Of a stretch of DNA of 22,942 nt, positions 15,175 through 21,030 are shown piece after piece. The stretch comes from an uncultured Blautia sp. (lineage in GTDB: Bacteria; Bacillota; Clostridia; Lachnospirales; Lachnospiraceae). The stretch is from positions 1 to 22,942 of the forward strand of contig CAKRPO010000036.1 of the NCBI GenBank assembly GCA_934378195.1, written 5' to 3'. The first letter of the stretch is position 1; each line of letters starts with the position of its first letter. Under the pieces are notes generated by a model. That model was not told the DNA's origin, made no database searches, and was given only the letters and a program-made list of their open reading frames with translations. Made by a program: the position numbers and the translations under genes.

Positions 15175-15754
15175 GATTTTTTATATTATGGGTAAGAGTG
15201 CCTCTGGGAAAGACAAAATCTATTCCAGACTGGCAGGGAATAAAGAACTGAATCTGAAGAAACTGATTCTGTATACGACCAGACCGGTAAGGGATGGAGA
15301 AGAAAATGGTGTACAGTATTATTTTACGGACGATCAGAAATTACAGGAATTTAAGGATGCAGGGAAAGTAATAGAGTTTCGCTCTTATGATACCGTCTAT
15401 GGAGTCTGGACTTATTTTACCGCAGATGACGGGCAGATCGACCTTACAAAGGGAAATTATCTGGGAATAGGTACACTGGAATCTTTTCGGAAGATGAAGA
15501 AGTATTATGGCAGGAAAGTGGTCGTTCCGATTTATATTGAGGTAGAAAATGGTGAACGTCTGATTCGTGCCATCCGAAGAGAACAGGAACAGGAGACACC
15601 GAAGTACAAGGAACTCTGCAGACGTTTTCTGGCTGATGAAGAAGATTTTTCAGAAGAGAAGATAAAAGAAGCAGAGATTGATAAGCGATTTGTTAATGAT
15701 GATTTGGATTTATGTGTCAGAAATATTATAAATTATGTAAATTCCATGTCATAG
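15167..15754 (+). CDS. Divergent guanylate kinase-like P-loop protein
   Basis: This 195-aa protein has the guanylate kinase fold but not all of its active site. Seen: a P-loop GKSASGKD (9-16) with Asp where Ser or Thr normally binds magnesium, then TTRPVRDGEENG, YYF and YGVW, and RFVNDDL near the end. From memory of GMP kinases, the serine before TTR, the threonine or serine after YG and the aspartate of the LDID segment, all GMP contacts, look replaced; both arginines and the tyrosines are kept. GMP phosphorylation is therefore uncertain; it may act on another nucleotide. It sits where tmk lies in B. subtilis. ATG 15167 is chosen because the P-loop then begins at the usual distance; AGGAG (15146-15150) is rather far, and ATG 15131 has no ribosome site. 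It overlaps the decarboxylase gene by 8 nt. Confidence 0.75.
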   Translation: MGKIFYIMGKSASGKDKIYSRLAGNKELNLKKLILYTTRPVRDGEENGVQYYFTDDQKLQEFKDAGKVIEFRSYDTVYGVWTYFTADDGQIDLTKGNYLGIGTLESFRKMKKYYGRKVVVPIYIEVENGERLIRAIRREQEQETPKYKELCRRFLADEEDFSEEKIKEAEIDKRFVNDDLDLCVRNIINYVNSMS

Positions 15755-15766
15755 TTAAAAATAGTT

Positions 15767-15794
15767 TTGAATGGCTAATAAAGTATGATATAAT
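15767..15794 (+). promoter_or_regulatory. Promoter of the holB-ricT-trmN6-rsmI operon
   Basis: TTGAAT (15767-15772), a 16-nt spacer and a perfect TATAAT (15789-15794). It lies 12 nt after the preceding stop codon and about 58 nt before holB, so the holB operon can be expressed without the two-component operon. Confidence 0.65.
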
Positions 15795-15852
15795 GTCTCT
15801 ATAGCGAACAAAGATTCGTATATGAAACTATAAACAAGAGAGGTGATTCTGA

Positions 15853-16842
15853 ATGGTCAGTTTCAATAATATTATCGGACACGAAGAAATTATCCGGCAC
15901 CTGCAAAATGCCATGAAGGCAGGGAAAGTTTCTCATTCTTATATTTTTACAGGAAGACCTGGATCCGGCAAGAAGCTTCTTGCTACCACATATGCGATGA
16001 CATTGCAGTGTGAAGCCGGTGGAACAGAGCCATGTCAGAAATGTGACTCCTGTAAGAAGGCATTGGGGAAGAATCATCCGGATATCATTATGGTAAGTCA
16101 TGAGAAACCAGGAACAATTTCTATTGATGAGATACGTGAACAGGTGATCCATGATGTTGCAGTAAAGCCATACTGCAGCCGACACAAGATTTATATCATT
16201 CCAGATGCAGAGATGATGACGGTACAGGCTCAGAATGCTCTTCTTAAAACAATAGAAGAACCACCGGAATATGCAGTGATCATGCTGCTGACCAGCAATG
16301 CAGACGCGCTTCTGCCGACAATTCAGTCCAGATGCGTACGGCTGGATCTGAAGGTGGTTAATGACAGCCTTGTTAAGAAATACCTGATGGAACGGCTTCA
16401 TGTGCCGGATTATCAGGCAGAAATAGATGCTTCCTTTGCACAGGGAAGTATTGGCAGAGCCAAAGAAGCTGCTACATCAGAAGAGTTTTCCAGAATGACG
16501 GAGAATGCGCTGAAGATTCTCAAGTATGTAAATACGATGGAAGTTTATGAGCTTGCAGATGAGATCAAAGCACTTGCCGGTGAGAAGCAGAATATCAGTG
16601 ATTATCTTGATATTTTCCAGTTCTGGTTCAGGGATGTTCTTATGTTTAAGGCAACTCAGGAGGTTGACAACCTGGTATTTAAACAAGAAATCAATTATAT
16701 AAAGGAACAGGCGAGCCAGCGTTCCTATGAGAACCTGGAAAAGATTCTGGAAGCACTGGAAAAAACAAAAGTAAGGCTTCGTGCAAACGTTAATTTTGAA
16801 CTTGCACTTGAACTTCTGTTCCTGACGATCAGGGAGAGATAG
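15853..16842 (+). CDS. holB: DNA polymerase III delta-prime subunit HolB
   Basis: HolB is the stator subunit of the clamp loader that places the beta sliding clamp on DNA. The protein has 329 aa. The N-terminal AAA+ module carries GRPGSGKK (34-41), a zinc-binding set C53, C61, C64 and C67, AQNALLKTIEEPP and the SRC motif (QSRC) used for clamp-loader subunit contact. Lys41 replaces the usual Ser or Thr of Walker A; B. subtilis HolB also deviates there and delta-prime is not thought to hydrolyse ATP, so this is expected. The C-terminal half is the helical collar domain. The ribosome site AGAGGTGAT precedes ATG 15853. The next gene starts 1 nt after its stop codon. The neighbourhood (ricT, trmN6, rsmI) is the classic Firmicute one. 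Confidence 0.93.
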   Translation: MVSFNNIIGHEEIIRHLQNAMKAGKVSHSYIFTGRPGSGKKLLATTYAMTLQCEAGGTEPCQKCDSCKKALGKNHPDIIMVSHEKPGTISIDEIREQVIHDVAVKPYCSRHKIYIIPDAEMMTVQAQNALLKTIEEPPEYAVIMLLTSNADALLPTIQSRCVRLDLKVVNDSLVKKYLMERLHVPDYQAEIDASFAQGSIGRAKEAATSEEFSRMTENALKILKYVNTMEVYELADEIKALAGEKQNISDYLDIFQFWFRDVLMFKATQEVDNLVFKQEINYIKEQASQRSYENLEKILEALEKTKVRLRANVNFELALELLFLTIRER

Positions 16843-16843
16843 A

Positions 16844-17749
16844 ATGACAAAAATTGTTGGTATAAGATTCAGAAATGTCGGAAAGATTTATTATTTTGAT
16901 CCGAAGAATTATAAGATGCAGATAGGTGATCATGTGATCGTCGAGACTGCCCGTGGCGTGGAGTTTGGACGGGTCGTACTTGGACCAAAAGAAGTTGGAG
17001 AGGACGAAGTGGTTCATCCTCTGAAAGAAGTACTTCGTGTTGCTACACAGGCAGATGAAGACAGAGAGAGACAGAATCGCCTGAAAGAAAGAGATGCATT
17101 TAAAATCTGCCAGAAAAAGATTCGTGAACACGGTCTTGATATGAAGCTTATTGATGCAGAGTATACATTTGATAATAATAAGGTTCTGTTCTACTTTACA
17201 GCGGATGGCAGGATTGACTTCCGTCAGCTTGTAAAGGATCTGGCTGCAATCTTTAAGACAAGGATTGAGCTTCGCCAGATCGGAGTGAGGGATGAGACCA
17301 AGATCCTTGGAGGAATCGGTATCTGCGGAAGACAGCTTTGCTGTCATACGTATCTTTCTGAATTTGCACCTGTTTCGATTAAGATGGCAAAAGAACAGAA
17401 TCTGTCGTTGAATCAGACAAAGATTTCCGGTGTATGCGGCAGACTGATGTGCTGTCTGAAGAATGAGCAGGAGACATATGAAGAACTTAATAAGAATCTT
17501 CCGAATACCGGTGATATAGTTACACTTCCAGATGGGCTGCAGGGTACAGTTCACAGTGTGAATGTTCTCAGACAGCGGGTCAAGGTAATCGTGGAAGTCA
17601 ACGATGAGAAGGAAATCCAGGAATATCCGGTGGGAGAACTGAAGTTTCGGTCACGTAAGAAGAAAGCGAAGAATGCTGACAGGGAAACAAAGGACACTGA
17701 GGTAAAAGAAGGAGATTCTAAATCCCATGGAAAGAAATCTGCAGAATGA
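16844..17749 (+). CDS. ricT: PSP1-domain protein RicT (YaaT), Fe-S subunit of the Ric (Y) complex
   Basis: The protein (301 aa) has a PSP1 domain covering about residues 1-240. Two cysteine clusters, CGRQLCC (161-167) and CGRLMCC (198-204), match the residues that in B. subtilis RicT bind a [4Fe-4S] cluster. RicT with RicA and RicF forms a complex that helps RNase Y mature certain polycistronic mRNAs and influences sporulation, competence and biofilm formation. The C-terminal 50 residues are charged and Lys/Glu-rich. RicA and RicF are not in this window. The gene starts 1 nt after holB ends, with AGGGAG inside the holB 3' end, and overlaps trmN6 by 23 nt, so translation of the three is probably coupled. 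Confidence 0.92.
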   Translation: MTKIVGIRFRNVGKIYYFDPKNYKMQIGDHVIVETARGVEFGRVVLGPKEVGEDEVVHPLKEVLRVATQADEDRERQNRLKERDAFKICQKKIREHGLDMKLIDAEYTFDNNKVLFYFTADGRIDFRQLVKDLAAIFKTRIELRQIGVRDETKILGGIGICGRQLCCHTYLSEFAPVSIKMAKEQNLSLNQTKISGVCGRLMCCLKNEQETYEELNKNLPNTGDIVTLPDGLQGTVHSVNVLRQRVKVIVEVNDEKEIQEYPVGELKFRSRKKKAKNADRETKDTEVKEGDSKSHGKKSAE

Positions 17750-18479
17750 TCTGGTATATCCGGGAGAACGGGTTGATGATCTTCAGAATGGTATGTATGT
17801 AATACAGAATCCGGAGAAATTCTGTTTTGGAATGGATGCAGTTCTGTTATCCGGATTCGCGGATATCCGACGGAATGAAAAAGTACTGGATATGGGAACC
17901 GGAACAGGAATCATCCCAATTCTTCTTAAGTCTAAAGATAAGGGAGAACATCTGACGGGACTGGAAATTCAGGAAGAATGTGCGGAGATGGCCAGACGAA
18001 GCGTTCTGTATAATCATCTGGAGGCAGATATTGACATTGTATGCGGAGACATAAAGGAAGCTGCTGAAATTTTTGGAGCAGCTTCTTTTCATGCAGTTAC
18101 ATGCAATCCTCCGTATATGATCGGGCAGCATGGCCTTCAGAATCCATATATGGCGAAAGCAATCGCAAGGCATGAAGTACTCTGTACGCTGGAAGATGTG
18201 GTCAGTCAGGCGGCGGCAGTGCTGAAGGACAGAGGACGTTTTTATATGGTTCACAGACCATTCCGGCTGGCAGAAATCTTTCAGGTCCTTATGAAGTATA
18301 AGCTGGAACCGAAGAGAATGCAGCTGGTTTATCCGTACATAGACCGGGAACCAAATATGGTTCTTATCGAGGCCAGAAAAGGTGGCAATTCGAGGATTAC
18401 CGTAGAACGGCCGTTAATAGTTTATGAGAAACCGGGTGTTTATACCAGTGATATTCTTGAAATATATGGAATGGTATAA
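17727..18479 (+). CDS. tRNA1(Val) (adenine37-N6)-methyltransferase-like protein (TrmN6/YabB)
   Basis: A SAM-dependent methyltransferase of 250 aa. The Rossmann fold motif I is LDMGTGTGIIP (54-64), and NPPY (127-130) is the catalytic motif of N6-adenine methylases. Overall it matches the YfiC/YabB family, which methylates A37 of tRNA1(Val) in E. coli; the target in Gram-positive bacteria is less certain. The FGMDAVLLS segment near residue 35 is typical of the family. A GGAG (17711-17714) inside ricT precedes its ATG by 12 nt, and the first 23 nt overlap ricT. A 74-nt gap separates it from rsmI; in B. subtilis the GIY-YIG gene yazA lies in this gap, and it is absent here. Confidence 0.9.
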   Translation: MERNLQNDLVYPGERVDDLQNGMYVIQNPEKFCFGMDAVLLSGFADIRRNEKVLDMGTGTGIIPILLKSKDKGEHLTGLEIQEECAEMARRSVLYNHLEADIDIVCGDIKEAAEIFGAASFHAVTCNPPYMIGQHGLQNPYMAKAIARHEVLCTLEDVVSQAAAVLKDRGRFYMVHRPFRLAEIFQVLMKYKLEPKRMQLVYPYIDREPNMVLIEARKGGNSRITVERPLIVYEKPGVYTSDILEIYGMV

Positions 18480-18553
18480 ATGCAGAGGCATTCTTGAACA
18501 GTTGGAGGACGATTTCCGACTGAAAACGAATCTGAGAGAAAGGGGATTCCAGG

Positions 18554-19396
18554 ATGAGTGGAAAATTATATCTCTGTGCAACCCCAATTGGAAATCTGGA
18601 AGATATTACACTTCGGGTACTTCGCACATTGAAGGAAGTGGATCTGATCGCAGCAGAAGATACAAGAAACAGTATCAAGCTGCTGAATCACTTTGAAATA
18701 AAGACACCAATGACCAGTTATCATGAATATAACAAGATAGAGAAAGCGTATACGCTGATAGAGAAGATACAAAATGGTATGAATATCGCACTGATCACTG
18801 ATGCCGGGACACCAGGAATCTCAGATCCGGGCGAAGAACTGGCTGCGATGTGTTATGAGGCAGGAATTGAAGTGACTTCCCTTCCGGGTCCGGCGGCCTG
18901 CATTACGGCACTTACTTTGTCAGGGCTTCCGACCAGGCGTTTTGCTTTTGAAGCATTTCTTCCAATGGATAAAAAAGAGCGCAAAGAAGTTCTGGAAGAA
19001 CTGGTCAATGAAACACGTACGATCATTTTGTATGAAGCACCGCATAAACTGATCAGGACACTGCGTGATCTGAGGGAAACACTTGGAAATCGCAGAATGA
19101 CACTTTGCAGAGAACTGACAAAGAAACATGAGACAGCTTTTCATTCAACAATTGATGACCTGCTTGCTTATTATGAGAAAGAGAAGCCACTTGGGGAATG
19201 TGTCCTGGTTATCGAGGGCAAAAGCCGCGAGGAACTGAAAGAAGAAGCAGTTGCCTCGTGGGAAGAGATTTCTGTAGAAGAACATATGGAAATCTATGAA
19301 AAACAGGGAATGTCCCGTAAAGATGCCATGAAGCAGGTGGCGAAAGACCGTGGTGTTTCCAAGAGAGACATTTATCAGTATTTATTGAATAATTAA
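18554..19396 (+). CDS. rsmI: 16S rRNA (cytidine1402-2'-O)-methyltransferase RsmI
   Basis: RsmI methylates the 2'-OH of C1402 in 16S rRNA, near the P site, using SAM; together with RsmH it tunes decoding fidelity. The 280-aa protein shows the tetrapyrrole-methylase-like fold: LYLCATPIGNLEDIT (5-19), AAEDTRN, the SAM loop ITDAGTPGISDPG, the LPGPAACITAL segment and ILYEAPHKL. The C-terminal helical extension (about 230-280) ends with a DNA-binding-like helix pair, as in other family members. It is the last gene of the holB operon and is followed within 10 nt by a strong terminator. Confidence 0.97.
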   Translation: MSGKLYLCATPIGNLEDITLRVLRTLKEVDLIAAEDTRNSIKLLNHFEIKTPMTSYHEYNKIEKAYTLIEKIQNGMNIALITDAGTPGISDPGEELAAMCYEAGIEVTSLPGPAACITALTLSGLPTRRFAFEAFLPMDKKERKEVLEELVNETRTIILYEAPHKLIRTLRDLRETLGNRRMTLCRELTKKHETAFHSTIDDLLAYYEKEKPLGECVLVIEGKSREELKEEAVASWEEISVEEHMEIYEKQGMSRKDAMKQVAKDRGVSKRDIYQYLLNN

Positions 19397-19404
19397 AATG
19401 AGTT

Positions 19405-19453
19405 AAAAGACTGTTGTTATTAGCCGATTGAATAATAATAACAGTCTTTTTTT
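19405..19453 (+). terminator. Strong intrinsic terminator after rsmI
   Basis: A 17-bp stem (19406-19422 with 19433-19449), beginning AAAGACTGTT and ending AACAGTCTTT with one G-U pair, has a 10-nt loop and a run of seven T residues (19447-19453). It closes the holB-rsmI operon. Confidence 0.93.
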
Positions 19454-19474
19454 GTGTATTTTGATGGTGGAACT

Positions 19475-19505
19475 TTGACATATTGAGTGATATGCTGAAT
19501 ATGGA
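19475..19505 (+). promoter_or_regulatory. Possible promoter of the SARP-like regulator gene
   Basis: A perfect TTGACA (19475-19480) is present, but the -10 is poor: ATATGG or TATGGA at 19499-19505 with an 18-19 nt spacer. This would fit an activator-dependent or weak promoter. The start codon is about 60 nt downstream. Confidence 0.4.
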
Positions 19506-19565
19506 TAAGTCTATTTGAAAAGGAAAAAATATGAGCAGAACAATGAATCTGTTAAAGGAGATCGT

Positions 19566-20795
19566 ATGAATCAAAATATATTGAAAGTCCGGATGTTAGG
19601 TGGATTTACCTTGGAATATAAAGGTAAAGAGCTGGTTCTGGACCGTAACAATGTATCAAAGACAACGCAGCTTTTTCAGCTATTGATTCTTCACACACAG
19701 AATGGAGGAATCTCCAAGGCGGCACTGATTGATGCTTTGTATGGAAGAACAGAGGTAGAGAATAAAAATGGAAGCCTGAATAATACACTCTTTCGACTAC
19801 GAAAGCAGCTGAAAACGGCAGGACTTCCGGAGAGTAATTACATAAACATCAATGGTGGAATGTGTACCTGGGACCCGGAAATCGCGGTCTGGGTAGATGT
19901 ATGTGAATTTGAAAATCTGGTAGCACTTATCAGGAAGGAAAAAAGAGAAACAGATCGACTACATCTGCTGATGGAGGCCTGGAAGTGCTATCGGGGTGAA
20001 TTCCTTCCGGATATGATCGGAGAAAACTGGGCAGCTGTAGAAAATGTAAAATGTAGGGATGACTATTTCATGTGTATAGAAGAACTATGTAAGTGGTTGA
20101 AGGAACATGAAAGATATGAGGATCTGCATCGGGTATCCCATACAGCAGCCAAGATATATCCATTTGATGAATGGCAGATATGGGAAATCGAGAGTCTGAT
20201 TGGGATGTCCCGATACAAAGAAGGACTGGAAGTTTATAAAGATACAGAAAAATTGCTGTTTGAAGAGATGGGAGTTGCGCCATCAGCAAAGATGCTGGAA
20301 CAATTCCAGCTGATGGGAGAACGAACATCACAGGCAGCAGGAGCGATAGGAGATATAAAAGAGAGATTGAAAGAAAAAGATGAAGCAGTGGGCGCATATT
20401 ATTGCCCGTTTCCAAGTTTTATTGATATTTACCATGTGTTCAGTCGTATGATGGAACGTTCCGGTTTATCCGTGTTCGTCATGCTTTGTACACTGGACTA
20501 TGCGAAAGACTCCGTCTCTGATGAAGGAGAGAAAGAAATGTCCGAGGTTCTTAAGGAAGCAATACAGTCTTCTGTTCGAAAAGGAGATTTTTATACCAGA
20601 TACAACGTTCGACAGTATATCGTCATGCTGATCGGGATCAGCCAGGAGAACTGCCCGATTGTCACAAAGCGAATCGATAAGGCATTCAGAAGACTGAACG
20701 GCGGAAAAAAATCCCCGCAGGTTGACTTCTACGTTGCATCTGTGGGTGAGGTCTGTGATACTGAGACGACAGACAATGACCGCCGGACTTCATAA
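19566..20795 (+). CDS. SARP/BTAD-type transcriptional regulator with a degenerate GGDEF-like C-terminus
   Basis: A predicted cytoplasmic DNA-binding regulator, 409 aa. Residues about 5-105 read as an OmpR-like winged helix (KVRMLGGFTLEYKGKEL, later SLNNTLFRLRKQLK). Residues about 110-265 form a helical BTAD/TPR-like domain (WVDVCEFENLV, LLMEAWKCYRGEFLP), the architecture of SARP activators. Residues about 285-400 resemble a diguanylate cyclase GGDEF domain (GDFYTRY followed by hydrophobic YIVMLIG), but the GGDEF signature reads NVRQY (347-351), so synthesis of c-di-GMP is not expected; a sensing or dimerising role is possible. ATG 19566 has AAAGGAG ending 5 nt upstream and is preferred over the in-frame TTG at 19515. 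It is flanked by the rsmI terminator and the secreted-protein gene, which it may regulate. No terminator follows it. Confidence 0.8.
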   Translation: MNQNILKVRMLGGFTLEYKGKELVLDRNNVSKTTQLFQLLILHTQNGGISKAALIDALYGRTEVENKNGSLNNTLFRLRKQLKTAGLPESNYININGGMCTWDPEIAVWVDVCEFENLVALIRKEKRETDRLHLLMEAWKCYRGEFLPDMIGENWAAVENVKCRDDYFMCIEELCKWLKEHERYEDLHRVSHTAAKIYPFDEWQIWEIESLIGMSRYKEGLEVYKDTEKLLFEEMGVAPSAKMLEQFQLMGERTSQAAGAIGDIKERLKEKDEAVGAYYCPFPSFIDIYHVFSRMMERSGLSVFVMLCTLDYAKDSVSDEGEKEMSEVLKEAIQSSVRKGDFYTRYNVRQYIVMLIGISQENCPIVTKRIDKAFRRLNGGKKSPQVDFYVASVGEVCDTETTDNDRRTS

Positions 20796-20883
20796 AAGCC
20801 CTTAAATATAAGAAATTATGAGCAAAAACGCGCATTTTACTAAACAATTTCGTGCAATGAAAGAGATGGAGAAATAGCGCAAA

Positions 20884-20892
20884 TGCTATAAT
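20884..20892 (+). promoter_or_regulatory. Extended -10 promoter of the surface-protein gene
   Basis: TGC plus a perfect TATAAT (20887-20892) without a recognisable -35 box. The inverted repeat ATAGC (20874-20878) / GCTAT (20885-20889) overlaps the -10 element. The start codon lies about 139 nt downstream, leaving a long leader. Lack of a -35 box fits activation by a regulator such as the adjacent SARP-like protein. Confidence 0.55.
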
Positions 20893-20906
20893 ATGTGAAA
20901 GAATTT

Positions 20907-20999
20907 AATATCAGGGTTTTGTTGCGAAGTAATAGAACAATCCGCTGATATTACTTGTATCACGTTACTGCCGAATAGTATCCAATTTCGGTTCGAAAT
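20907..20999 (+). other. Structured 5' leader of the surface-protein mRNA
   Basis: AATATCAG (20907-20914) and CTGATATT (20945-20952) form a perfect 8-bp stem, with GTTTTGTT and AACAATCC able to pair imperfectly inside it. A second hairpin, ATTTCG-GTT-CGAAAT (20985-20999), follows shortly before the ribosome site AAGAAGGGA. No U-tract is seen. It matches no riboswitch class I can recognise. Confidence 0.4.
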
Positions 21000-21030
21000 A
21001 AATATCTCAAAAAGAAGGGAATGTGAAATT

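Noticed and set aside
15955..15978. HolB Walker A with Lys in place of Ser/Thr (GSGKK) as a sign of a broken protein
   Set aside because: Delta-prime subunits, including the B. subtilis one, commonly deviate here and are not thought to hydrolyse ATP; the zinc cysteines and SRC motif are intact.
18424..18696. 90-codon + frame between trmN6 and rsmI as a possible YazA remnant
   Set aside because: It overlaps both flanking genes, has no GIY-YIG motif and no ribosome site.
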